The notes beneath the pieces are model-generated. The model saw nothing but the letters and a program-made list of their open reading frames with translations. It did no database searches and was not told the origin of the DNA. The position numbers and the translations under genes were made by a program. A DNA stretch of 64,000 nt from positions 62,001 to 126,000 of the forward strand of contig NZ_FNQH01000005.1 of assembly GCF_900107505.1 (NCBI RefSeq), written 5' to 3'. This document shows, one piece after another, positions 1 to 7,629 of the stretch (the stretch's first letter is position 1; each line of letters starts with the position of its first letter). Source of the DNA: Trichococcus collinsii. Lineage in GTDB: Bacteria; Bacillota; Bacilli; Lactobacillales; Aerococcaceae.

Positions 1-576
1 GGGATTGTGCAGAAAATCAATCACTTCCAAAAGCGCTTCTTTCGCTTCGTCCTGGCCGGCTACGTCCGCAAATGTTTTTCCTGTTTCAGATGCAGCATAA
101 ATCATGACGTTGCTTTTGCCGAATTTCATTTCGCTGCCGCCGAGCCCTCCGACTCTTCCCTGCAGCCTGCGCATCATAAATCCCCAGAACGCATACAGTA
201 ACGCCATGGGCAGAATCCAGATCAGGAAAAAATTAACCAGAGGAGAACTTTCTTCGATAATCTCTTTCTCAAACTTTACATCAGCCAACAGCAACCGGTC
301 AGTGAGCTGAGGGTCCTCCATTCTGCCGGTAATGAAGATGCTCTCTACCCCTTCATCGTCCAGCGCCGTGAATTCTATCCGGTTTTCCTCTACCAATACT
401 GACTCGACATCGCCTTCCTCCAGCATTGTAACAAATGCCTTGTAGTCCACTTCCGTTACCGCGTTTTCATCCAGACCGGGGAAAATGAAAAAATTCAGCA
501 CAATCAGAAAAATTGCAGTTGTCACAGCAAAATTCAGCCATTGTTTATTGACCTTCGGGGGCATTTTAGATTCCAT
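1..576 (-). CDS. ftsH: FtsH-type ATP-dependent zinc metalloprotease, N-terminal 192 residues (runs off left edge)
   Basis: FtsH is a membrane-anchored AAA+ protease that extracts and degrades membrane and short-lived cytosolic proteins. The visible part has the standard N-terminal layout: a short cytosolic start, a first membrane segment (about residues 13-35), an extracytoplasmic domain, a second membrane segment (about 112-130), then a Gly-rich linker and the motif TFADVAGQDEAKEALLEV that opens the AAA domain. Walker motifs and the HEXXH zinc site lie beyond the window. The ATG at 576 follows a GGGGAGGA ribosome binding site. It is not next to tilS/hprT, the usual ftsH neighbours, so it may be a second FtsH copy. 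Family assignment is firm; its status as paralogue is inference. Confidence 0.93.
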   Translation of the reverse strand, partial: MESKMPPKVNKQWLNFAVTTAIFLIVLNFFIFPGLDENAVTEVDYKAFVTMLEEGDVESVLVEENRIEFTALDDEGVESIFITGRMEDPQLTDRLLLADVKFEKEIIEESSPLVNFFLIWILPMALLYAFWGFMMRRLQGRVGGLGGSEMKFGKSNVMIYAASETGKTFADVAGQDEAKEALLEVIDFLHNP

Positions 577-621
577 CAGCTTATTCCTCCCCTTCTTAAA
601 AAAGAACTTTCCGTCATCCTT

Positions 622-649
622 ATTATCCCAGAAAAATAGGATATTACAA
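622..649 (-). promoter_or_regulatory. Probable promoter of the ftsH-type gene
   Basis: On the minus strand a TTGTAA -35 (644-649) is followed after 16 bp by a GATAAT -10 (622-627), about 45 bp before the ftsH-type start codon. Matched by eye only. Confidence 0.5.
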
Positions 650-691
650 AAATTAGGCAGCTTTTGAATTCCAACTTTACATCTTATAGGC

Positions 692-1012
692 GTGACCAGA
701 CCTCAGAATGACGTATCTCTGTTTTGGTTACTGCTTTTTCTTGTGATTGTGATCAGTGAAATTGCAGCAACGCTGCTGATAATCAAGAAACCTAAAATTG
801 GAGCCAACCTTGCAATAATTGCAGGTGTATTGAATGTCTTTCAAATAATTACTGACCAGCTGCATCTCATGCAACCGGAAATAGCACCGTTCGCTCACAC
901 CTTTTTTGGAATATTCAGTCGGTATTTTCGTATTGGCGCTTATTTATTTTTCCGGAAAAGAAAAAAATTCGTTTTAATAAACGTTTATATTTTTTGTTTA
1001 CAAATAGAATAA
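692..1012 (+). CDS. Possible small membrane protein or gene remnant, 106 aa
   Basis: A GTG-started reading frame with two to three hydrophobic stretches (about residues 9-31, 36-55 and 68-87), which looks like part of a small multi-pass membrane protein. I do not recognise the family. Against it: no good ribosome binding site before the GTG, a tail of about 14 residues that runs straight into the promoter of the next gene, and a Lys/Arg-rich end with no conserved look. It may be a truncated remnant of a longer membrane protein, or not a gene. Confidence 0.3.
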   Translation: MTRPQNDVSLFWLLLFLVIVISEIAATLLIIKKPKIGANLAIIAGVLNVFQIITDQLHLMQPEIAPFAHTFFGIFSRYFRIGAYLFFRKRKKFVLINVYIFCLQIE

Positions 1013-1038
1013 CGAATCGTATAATCGTTTACATAAAC
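977..1038 (+). promoter_or_regulatory. Strong promoter flanked by two GTTTA/TAAAC operators
   Basis: A near-consensus sigma-A promoter: TTTACA at 997-1002, 17 bp spacer, TATAAT at 1020-1025. A perfect 12-bp palindrome ATAAACGTTTAT lies just upstream (977-988), and GTTTACATAAAC (arms GTTTA and TAAAC) lies over the transcript start (1027-1038). The -35 itself carries another GTTTAC half-site. This is the layout of a repressor-controlled promoter; the DUF2087 regulator just downstream is the natural candidate for the ligand (inference). Confidence 0.65.
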
Positions 1039-1061
1039 AAAAGGAAGGAGGATGGGACTTT

Positions 1062-1808
1062 ATGATTGACAACAGCACAACACTAGAATTACAGAACGGC
1101 TATCGATTTGATCAGTATGCTAAAAGCTACGCCTGCTTATTTTGTCGTCAAACCTACCAACAGGGCATCATCTATCCAATAGGCGAGGTGCTTTATGAAG
1201 CAGAAAAGGCTATGCTCGTACACATACAGCAATCACATGGCTCTGTTTTTGAAACATTAATTCAATTAGATAAAAAATATACAGGATTATCTGACGTCCA
1301 AAGGGAAATGCTACAGCTATTTCATCAAGGACTGTCCGACAAGGAAATAGTGGAGCGCTCTTCGTCGGGAAGTATCTCGACCATTCGTCAACATCGATTC
1401 AAGCTTAAGGAAAAGGAAAGACAGGCAAAAATTTTTCTTGCTCTGATGGCCAACCTGGATAACAGCAGAGTACCCATGAAAGATAGTCCTATTCACAAGG
1501 AGGAAACAATAGTGGATTCACGCTATGGCATTACAGAAAACGAACGGGAAAAAGTACTGCAAACATATTTCAAAAATGGATTAGATGGGGCAATGGATAT
1601 TTTCCCAAGTAAGGAAAAAAGAAAAATTATCGTACTGCAGCATATTCTGAAGCGTTTTGATCCAGACAAGAAATATTCTGAGAAGGAAGTCAATGACATC
1701 ATTAAAACGGCTCACGATGATTATGTGACGGTGCGTCGCTATTTTATCGAATATGGATTTATGGATCGTAATAACGATGGCTCACAGTATTGGGTTATCA
1801 CTGATTAA
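1062..1808 (+). CDS. DUF2087-domain transcriptional regulator with zinc-finger-like N-terminus
   Basis: A 248-aa protein in three parts. The N-terminus has CLFC (CXXC) followed by HIQQSH, a pattern that could bind zinc. The middle (about residues 75-125, starting LSDVQREMLQLFHQGLSDKE) resembles a LuxR/sigma-70 region 4 helix-turn-helix. The C-terminus (about 180-245, FPSKEKRKIIVL through YGFMDRNNDGSQYWV) matches the DUF2087 domain, common in Firmicute regulators of unknown target. The ATG at 1062 has AAGGAGG about 11 bp upstream. A strong promoter with paired operators sits directly upstream, suggesting autoregulation. No neighbour on the same strand hints at its regulon. Confidence 0.8.
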   Translation: MIDNSTTLELQNGYRFDQYAKSYACLFCRQTYQQGIIYPIGEVLYEAEKAMLVHIQQSHGSVFETLIQLDKKYTGLSDVQREMLQLFHQGLSDKEIVERSSSGSISTIRQHRFKLKEKERQAKIFLALMANLDNSRVPMKDSPIHKEETIVDSRYGITENEREKVLQTYFKNGLDGAMDIFPSKEKRKIIVLQHILKRFDPDKKYSEKEVNDIIKTAHDDYVTVRRYFIEYGFMDRNNDGSQYWVITD

Positions 1809-1856
1809 CGTTGAGTTATGCAGTTGTTTCCGCATAATTGTATAAAAAGGAATTGG

Positions 1857-1878
1857 CCGTCTCGAAAAAATGAGACGG
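1857..1878. terminator. Hairpin between the convergent DUF2087 regulator and rtcB genes
   Basis: A 7-bp perfect stem CCGTCTC/GAGACGG with an 8-nt loop lies between two convergent genes. T-rich sequence follows on both strands, though it is not a clean T-run on either. Probably a shared terminator. Confidence 0.5.
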
Positions 1879-1918
1879 TCTCTTCTTGGGATATTTTTTA
1901 CTATTTTGCGATTACCGG

Positions 1919-3166
1919 CTATCCTTTCACAACACCGAGTGTTTCCAGCTTACGGATAGGGTCAATCAAATCAAGTTCATTGGCGATGACAAAATCGATA
2001 TCTTTATAGGCAAGCGGGGCTTCTTCCCCTACGTCGCGTCTCCTTGTCTTCCCCAGAAAAATCCCCCTCGATTCGAGATCGAAGATTGTATCATCCATAC
2101 CGAAAGTTTCCAATGCCTCTGTCCTGCTCATCTGGCGGCCGGCCCCGTGTGAGCAAGAATGAAAGCTCTCTGGATTCCCTTTCCCTTTAACCAGATAGGA
2201 ACTCATCCCCATTGCACCCGGGATGATTCCCCATTCATCTTTCCTGACCCGAATGGCCCCTTTCCGATGCACCCAGACCATCTTCCCGGCATGTTCCTCG
2301 TAAGAGGCATAATTATGATGACAGTCGATCGGTTCAGATAGTTCAATCGCGGTAAAACCCGCATACTCGGCAACCAGATGACGAATGATTTCGATGACAA
2401 TCTCCATAATTTTCGACCGGTTCTCTTTGGCGAACGCCATTGCAAACTCCATCCATCGGATATATTCCTTTCCGATGTCACTGTCCGTCGGCAGACAGGC
2501 CAAATTCCACTCTGGAGGAACGGGTGAATGCTGCTGTATGTTCAGCTGCTTCGCCTTATCATCAAAATAGTGACAGACAGCATCCCCGACATTCCGCGAA
2601 CCGGTATGGATCATCACCCCCACCAATCCTTGCTCATCTGTTTGTAGCTCGATAAAGTGATTCCCCCCGCCGAGCGTCCCTGCTTGAAAATAGGCCTCAT
2701 CCAACACATAGGCAAGCTCCATGGTAGCACCCACCTTTCCCTGTTCTTCCAGATACCAAGAAAACTTTCGGACAGCTTCACTTGCTTGTTTGTGTTTATG
2801 CTTCTCGTAACCGTTCGGAATACTCCGCAGGATAGTGTTGACGATGGTTTGCGCTAATTTCCCATCGGACGTCTCTTCTGTAATAAGGATTTCCGCGGGA
2901 ATATTGGTTTGCACAAAAGTCATGCCACAACCAATATCGGCCCCGACTGCATTCGGGACAATCATCCCTTCAGCAGCCAGAATGCCCCCGATGGGCATGC
3001 CGTAACCAACATGAGCGTCCGGCATAAGGGCGATGTGTTGGTAAGCAAATGGCAAATTAGCCAGATTTTTTGCTTGTTCCAGGCAAATCCTATCCAGTTG
3101 GCCTATATTCTCAAGCCAAATCTTGATCGGCACTTTCTGTTCAGTTGATTCATATAAGGTAAACAT
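1919..3166 (-). CDS. rtcB: RtcB-family 3'-phosphate/5'-OH RNA ligase
   Basis: RtcB joins RNA 2',3'-cyclic phosphate or 3'-phosphate ends to 5'-hydroxyl ends using GTP and Mn2+, acting in RNA repair in the cytosol. The 415-aa protein carries the family motifs in order: MPDAHVGYGMPIGG, GADIGCGM (metal-binding Cys), GGGNHFIEL, HTGSRNVG, CHHNYA, HRKGA, GAMGMSSYLVKG and the guanylylated-histidine motif HGAGR. Length fits the shorter bacterial RtcB group. The ATG has a GGGGGATG ribosome binding site. There is no archease or RtcR partner nearby, and the next gene upstream (OB-fold protein) is separated by about 100 bp, so the cellular substrate is not indicated. Confidence 0.95.
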   Translation of the reverse strand: MFTLYESTEQKVPIKIWLENIGQLDRICLEQAKNLANLPFAYQHIALMPDAHVGYGMPIGGILAAEGMIVPNAVGADIGCGMTFVQTNIPAEILITEETSDGKLAQTIVNTILRSIPNGYEKHKHKQASEAVRKFSWYLEEQGKVGATMELAYVLDEAYFQAGTLGGGNHFIELQTDEQGLVGVMIHTGSRNVGDAVCHYFDDKAKQLNIQQHSPVPPEWNLACLPTDSDIGKEYIRWMEFAMAFAKENRSKIMEIVIEIIRHLVAEYAGFTAIELSEPIDCHHNYASYEEHAGKMVWVHRKGAIRVRKDEWGIIPGAMGMSSYLVKGKGNPESFHSCSHGAGRQMSRTEALETFGMDDTIFDLESRGIFLGKTRRRDVGEEAPLAYKDIDFVIANELDLIDPIRKLETLGVVKG

Positions 3167-3267
3167 ACTTCATCCCCCATAAGTCGAAATTTGCACAAAC
3201 AATAGAGTAATCGTTTCATCGGCTGATTCTGCAAAGCCTTAGCGAGCATCATTTTTTCGAACACAAA

Positions 3268-3891
3268 TTATTGCAGCTCCATCATATTCACGAAGGCAGC
3301 TGGTACCGTTATGGTTTCTCCAATGGTGGAATCATAGCTTATCGCCCCAGCCGCAGTGCCATAAAATTTGATAAGGGCATTTTCCGAAATTCCGGATTCG
3401 ATGATATTCGATTCATATCCCAGAAACATGACAGCCCCTTCCTTATCGTCAACCGCCACCAGTAATTGCGAAGAACCCTCGCCCTGCATCACTTGAATGA
3501 CCCGCCCGGACATAGCTATCATTTCAGAATAATAAGTATCGGCTGCCTGTGCCAATTGATCATACGTAATATCCGCCCGATAATTTGCGGGATCCTTGAG
3601 TTTTGCCTCTGCTTCTGTCTGAGCTTCGGCATCAGCCTTGGCTTCCGCCGCTTGAACGGCAGCCTCTACCCGTTCAGCCGCCTCGGCTTGTTCAGTACTT
3701 TCTGCAGCCGCCAGCTCTTCAAAGTTAGCTATTGCGGTTTTCGCTCCAGTATTGGATGCGTTTATTTCCGCCGTATCCTTTCCCCCACCGAATACCGCCA
3801 TCATCCCGACCACAATAACGAAAAGCAACCAAAACCACCATTTCTTTAATAATAATATTCCTTTTGTATCGTAGCCTGTCTTCTTAGCCAT
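3268..3891 (-). CDS. Membrane-anchored protein with Ala/Glu-rich linker and OB-fold-like domain
   Basis: 207 aa from the ATG at 3891, which has GGGAGGTGG just upstream; a longer frame begins at 3918 but lacks a ribosome binding site. The layout is a short Lys-rich N-terminus, one membrane segment (about residues 17-36), a low-complexity Ala/Glu/Lys linker (about 60-100), then a C-terminal domain containing GRVIQVMQGEGSSQLLVAV and IKFYGTAAGAISYDSTIG. That pattern resembles the tRNA_anti-like OB-fold domain found in extracytoplasmic Firmicute proteins of unknown role. Family match is from memory and moderate. No functional clue comes from the neighbours. Confidence 0.65.
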   Translation of the reverse strand: MAKKTGYDTKGILLLKKWWFWLLFVIVVGMMAVFGGGKDTAEINASNTGAKTAIANFEELAAAESTEQAEAAERVEAAVQAAEAKADAEAQTEAEAKLKDPANYRADITYDQLAQAADTYYSEMIAMSGRVIQVMQGEGSSQLLVAVDDKEGAVMFLGYESNIIESGISENALIKFYGTAAGAISYDSTIGETITVPAAFVNMMELQ

Positions 3892-4072
3892 GAAATCCAC
3901 CTCCCGGATTCTGTCCATACAAATTTGCTCGTTCTTAAGCCGTTTCCCTCCTCCTTGTTCATGGGCAGAAAGTCGGAATCTCTTCTTAAAATATATTTAT
4001 ATTATACCGCTAATGCGCACGTGAGCGATATTTATTCGCTATCCTTCATTTGCCCACCTATTTGCCTAAATC

Positions 4073-4120
4073 AAAAAAAGAAGCACTTGTTAGAATCAAC
4101 CTCTAACAAGCGCTTCTTTT
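4073..4120 (-). terminator. Strong bidirectional terminator downstream of the Amt-PII gene
   Basis: A 15-bp stem (4080-4094 with 4102-4116, one mismatch) with a 7-nt loop, flanked by seven A on the left and four T on the right. Read leftward it gives a classic stem plus U-tract about 65 bp after the Amt-PII stop codon. Confidence 0.85.
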
Positions 4121-4180
4121 CAATTTGGATGGACCTGAGACAAAACTTTCAACTTCACAGCCCTTAAGACTTTACTTCAA

Positions 4181-5947
4181 TCAGGAAGTCGCACGCAGTA
4201 ACTCTGCATCACCATTGTACGCCAATGCTTGCGCACCTTCTTCGCCAGTGCTGACGCGGATAACATTTTCAACATCATAGACAAATATTTTCCCGTCGCC
4301 GATATTACCTGTATATAACGCTTTTCTGGCAGTTTCAATCACTTGTTGAAGAGGCACTGTGCTGATTACGACTTCCACCCGGACTTTAGGCAGCAGATCC
4401 GCGTCTGTTTCCACCCCACGATAATAAGTCGTATGGCCTTTTTGCACGCCGTATCCGAACACATTCACGACCGTCATACCGGTGATGCCGATACCGTTCA
4501 AAGCTTTTTTCAAATGATCGAATTTGCTTTCATTGATCAGGATTTCCACTTTGGTCATTTTGCCAGTCTTATGTGCCTTGTTGCTCGGCATCGCTGTCGC
4601 GTGGTTTTCCACAACAACGGCTTCGTCCATAGCGACTGCTTCTGCACCGAACTGCTTTTTCGGGGAAATGGCCGGACTGGCCGGAACAGCAACAGCATCA
4701 TGAGCCCCAACAGCAAGACCTGCAGCACTGACAGAACCATATGCTGTTTCTCCATGCAAGGAATAGTCCATTCCATCTTCCTCTTCCTCCTCGGATGCTC
4801 TTACCGGCATAACGAGGCTGATCAGCTTCAGGATGACAAAGGAAATGATGGCTGAATAAGCAGTGACAGCAAGGATGCTTATGATTTCAGCAATCAGCAA
4901 GCCAGTATTTCCGTCCACCAATCCGCCTGTTATATCCGGATTGATTGAGGATGTCGCGAAAATCCCTGCTGAGATTCCGCCCCAAATGCCGCCGACGCCA
5001 TGACAGCCGAAAGCATCAAGTGCATCATCATAGCCGATTCTCTTTTTCAATTCAGTGACTGCGAAGAAACAAAGGATTCCTCCGACGAAACCGATAAGCA
5101 GAGCCGAGAATGGGCTGACGTAACCGGCACTTTGCGTTATTGAGCCAAGTCCGGCGATGATTCCGCTGACCAAGCCTAAAGCAGTCGGTCTCTTGTGCAG
5201 AACCCATTCGCACATAAGCCAGCTGAATCCAGCAGCTGCTCCTGATACGGTCGTTGTGATGAAGGCATTCATTGCAATGCCGTTGATGCTGAGCGCGCTG
5301 CCGGCATTGAAGCCGAACCAGCCGAACAGCAACAAGCCGGCACCAATCATCGTCATCGGGATGTTATGCGGTCGAACAGAGTCTTTATTGGTTCTGTTTC
5401 CGACAAAAATTGCAGCCACAAGCGCTGAAATGCCGGCGCTGACATGAATAACCGTTCCACCTGCGAAATCGAGGGCACCCATTTCACGAATCCAACCGCC
5501 ATTTCCCCATACCCAATGCGCGATTGGGTCGTAGACCAAGGTAGTCCACAGCAATACGAATGCCAAGTACGCCGGGAATTTCATTCTTTCCGCAACGCTT
5601 CCGGAAATGATTGCAGGGGTGATGATTGCAAATGCCAATTGAAACATCATGAATAACTGATGCGGGATTGTCGGAGCATAATCGACAGGGGCGAAACCAA
5701 CATTTTTAAGAAAAGCAAATGAAAAGTCACCGATGATTGCGTTGTCTCCTCCGAATGACAAGGAATAACCTAAAATTATCCATTGTATAACCACAACTAC
5801 AATAGCTGCATAACTATGCATGGTTGTGCTCAGAACATTTTTTGCTCTGACCATCCCTCCGTAAAATAAAGATAAAGCTGGGGTCATCAGCAAGACCATT
5901 ACCGTTGCGAGGAACATGAAAGTCGTGTCCGCCATATTGATATCCAT
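4181..5947 (-). CDS. amt: Ammonium channel fused to a PII signal protein (Amt-GlnK fusion)
   Basis: 588 aa, against about 400 for a plain Amt. Residues 1 to about 405 form the eleven-helix ammonium channel, with the twin-histidine motifs VIHVSAG and AFGCHGVGGIWGG and Amt signatures such as FGWFGFNAGSA. Residues about 406-463 are an acidic then Ala-rich linker. Residues 464-588 are a complete PII protein: the T-loop stretch GVQKGHTTYYRG and the ATP-binding TGNIGDGKIFV align without gaps to E. coli GlnK. At the position of GlnK Tyr51, the uridylylated residue, this protein has Thr. In separate systems GlnK plugs the channel when nitrogen is plentiful; here the gate appears tethered. ATG at 5947 follows AAAGGAGAT. 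No separate glnK is in the window. Confidence 0.95.
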   Translation of the reverse strand: MDINMADTTFMFLATVMVLLMTPALSLFYGGMVRAKNVLSTTMHSYAAIVVVVIQWIILGYSLSFGGDNAIIGDFSFAFLKNVGFAPVDYAPTIPHQLFMMFQLAFAIITPAIISGSVAERMKFPAYLAFVLLWTTLVYDPIAHWVWGNGGWIREMGALDFAGGTVIHVSAGISALVAAIFVGNRTNKDSVRPHNIPMTMIGAGLLLFGWFGFNAGSALSINGIAMNAFITTTVSGAAAGFSWLMCEWVLHKRPTALGLVSGIIAGLGSITQSAGYVSPFSALLIGFVGGILCFFAVTELKKRIGYDDALDAFGCHGVGGIWGGISAGIFATSSINPDITGGLVDGNTGLLIAEIISILAVTAYSAIISFVILKLISLVMPVRASEEEEEDGMDYSLHGETAYGSVSAAGLAVGAHDAVAVPASPAISPKKQFGAEAVAMDEAVVVENHATAMPSNKAHKTGKMTKVEILINESKFDHLKKALNGIGITGMTVVNVFGYGVQKGHTTYYRGVETDADLLPKVRVEVVISTVPLQQVIETARKALYTGNIGDGKIFVYDVENVIRVSTGEEGAQALAYNGDAELLRATS

Positions 5948-6262
5948 TTAATTGATCTCCTTTGATTGAAATTTCTAATTTGTTCTTAACTCTGGAGCAA
6001 ATTATATAGCCAAAAAAGCAGATAGTCATTTCGATTCTCACAGCTGATGGGACTATATGTAACACGCGGTTGGTATTATAGGCAAATACATGATAACGCA
6101 ACCAAAATAAAAATATACGACTTGCATCTATAGGATTACATCCTGAAATATAGGCTGGTTCGTTGCTTACATGCCCCTAAAAATAGGGATTCCGACTACA
6201 AATCGTGCACATAATGTGTGCTTTCTTTTCGTTGCATACCCTCCGCCAAGATATGAGAACTG

Positions 6263-6278
6263 TGTGAATAACCTCACA
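6263..6278. promoter_or_regulatory. TGTGA-N6-TCACA palindrome, possible CRP/FNR-family site
   Basis: TGTGAATAACCTCACA is an exact match to the TGTGA-N6-TCACA pattern bound by CRP/FNR-family regulators. It lies about 315 bp upstream of the Amt-PII start. It is one base short of the GlnR/TnrA spacing (TGTNA-N7-TNACA), which would otherwise be the expected nitrogen control site. Function is inference. Confidence 0.35.
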
Positions 6279-6544
6279 TTGCTTGTCATTTCCCGACAAA
6301 GCAAACAGGCAAAAAAGCCTATAACATAAGCTTTCCCAGTGGGTTCTATCAATAAAATGGTGAATTTCAGAAAAAGTGAGGATATGGTGATTGGATGACA
6401 TTATAGTAGACTCCCTATTTTGTCGTTTTGCCCATTTTTTCTATTTTTATCCGAAAAAATGACTTCCGTATGGCAGTATTCCTGCTTATTGACGTCAGCT
6501 TTCGACTTTATTCACTTTGAAATCGCAAATGATCTGAATACACA

Positions 6545-6577
6545 AAAGCGGAAAGCCCGTCATGGACTTTCCGCTTT
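6545..6577. terminator. Terminator-like hairpin
   Basis: An 11-bp perfect stem AAAGCGGAAAG/CTTTCCGCTTT with an 11-nt loop. It lies about 95 bp beyond the stop codon of the small membrane protein gene and could end that transcript; the U-tract on the minus strand is short. Confidence 0.5.
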
Positions 6578-6669
6578 ATCGATTCTATTCTCTTATTTCT
6601 TAGTTCCGTCTGTCTTTATAATTAGCATGCCTTCATGCCAATATTTCCCTCAAAAAAATTTGGTGGAAC

Positions 6670-6846
6670 TTACACTCTCTTCCAGCTGATCAACTGAACT
6701 ATGACCAGAATGAGCGCAATGACCAAAAGAACGTGCATCAAAGCTCCTCCGGTAGCAGTAAAAAATCCAAGTGCCCATAAAACAAAGATGATCGCTACGC
6801 TCTTAAAGCCTACTATCAATCTATGGTTTTGTTTTGCTGTCGACAT
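6670..6846 (-). CDS. Small two-helix membrane protein (DUF5670 / Lmo0937-like)
   Basis: About 58 aa from the ATG at 6846. Two hydrophobic helices separated by a short Gly-rich turn (IIFVLWALGFFTATGGALMH then VLLVIALILVIVQLI) ending in a basic tail match the Lmo0937-type family of small stress-associated membrane proteins, function unknown. The start is uncertain: family members are usually about 50 aa, and no start has a good ribosome binding site. With the chosen start it overlaps the preceding lipoprotein gene by 26 bp, so translation may be coupled. Confidence 0.6.
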   Translation of the reverse strand: MSTAKQNHRLIVGFKSVAIIFVLWALGFFTATGGALMHVLLVIALILVIVQLISWKRV

Positions 6847-7222
6847 AGGTAAAATCTTCTGTGCCAGATTCAACACCCAAGATGTAGCTAGTCTCTTTCA
6901 TTGTTTTTCTATCATCAGAGAATTCAATTTTTTTATCCTCTTCTCCGCCCTTAGAATCAGTCGTCTGGATGGTTATCGTGTTATCATCTTCATTAGACTC
7001 CACGACCACATAAGTCATTTCGATTTTAGTACCCTCATCATCCATTTCGATCAGTTCGGTTTCAGTGAAGTAATAATCCGGAGATCCCATAGTATTTACC
7101 CAGTGCCCTACCAACGCTTCTTCAACTGTTTTTGGTTCTCTCTCGACGGTTACGGTACAGCCTCCCAGTAAAATGAGGCCGAGTAGCACAAGCATGTACA
7201 TAAATACTTTGTTTCTTCTCAT
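6821..7222 (-). CDS. Putative lipoprotein, unknown function
   Basis: 133 aa from the ATG at 7222, preceded by AAAGGGAG; the frame is open further upstream but without a start signal. Residues 1-22 form a lipoprotein signal peptide with the lipobox LLGGC, so the mature protein would be lipid-anchored outside the membrane. The rest is acidic and beta-rich, including HWVNTMGSPDYYFTETEL and a DSKGGEEDKKIEFSDDRKT stretch, resembling small lipocalin-like or DUF-type lipoproteins that I cannot assign. It is followed with overlap by a small membrane protein gene. Confidence 0.75.
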   Translation of the reverse strand: MRRNKVFMYMLVLLGLILLGGCTVTVEREPKTVEEALVGHWVNTMGSPDYYFTETELIEMDDEGTKIEMTYVVVESNEDDNTITIQTTDSKGGEEDKKIEFSDDRKTMKETSYILGVESGTEDFTYVDSKTKP

Positions 7223-7555
7223 TTTTAACGCTCCCTTTTCTGTGTCATCCAAAGAAATAAAGTGACCATGAAATGATTTGACTGCACCATGTTTCTGAAA
7301 GGTGATCACTGACGAGGCACATGGCATTGCCTTATTCCACGATATAAAAATGCTCATACCTCCAAAGTTCAACTGGAGCTTCCGATAGAACCACTGTGTA
7401 CTTGGATATCTTTTTTCGTCCAATAATGTCGTTTGCATCGTATTCGCACAAAAAGGAAGCGTCATCATTTACAGACCCATTTTACCACAAACGCTGCACT
7501 TCAGCGTATGAATAACACCTTCATCCACTTGAAGTCCTAAGATAATTCGGTCGGC

Positions 7556-7595
7556 AAAAAAAAGAGCCCCCACCTTTAAATAGGTACTGACTCTT
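7556..7595 (-). terminator. Terminator of allD
   Basis: Read leftward, an imperfect stem with arms AAGAG/CTCTT and ACC/GGT is followed by eight T about 35 bp after the allD stop codon. The internal loop makes the stem weak, but the U-tract is clear. Confidence 0.6.
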
Positions 7596-7629
7596 AAATG
7601 AGACTTCTGTTTTTCTATACGGCAAAAAA

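Larger units (their letters stand above)
5948..6669. other. Gene-free region upstream of the Amt-PII gene
   Basis: About 720 bp without a credible gene; the frames in it lack ribosome binding sites and family resemblance. It is AT-rich with several small inverted repeats, including GCACA-TAATG-TGTGC (6207-6221), a CRP-type palindrome (6263-6278) and a terminator-like hairpin (6545-6577). It presumably holds the Amt-PII promoter and regulatory sites. Confidence 0.6.

Noticed and set aside
6263-6278. A GlnR/TnrA box for the Amt-PII gene
   Set aside because: The palindrome has six, not seven, central bases, so it does not fit TGTNA-N7-TNACA.
6420-6689. An 89-residue plus-strand frame
   Set aside because: No ribosome binding site, overlaps a terminator-like hairpin, and has no recognisable sequence features.
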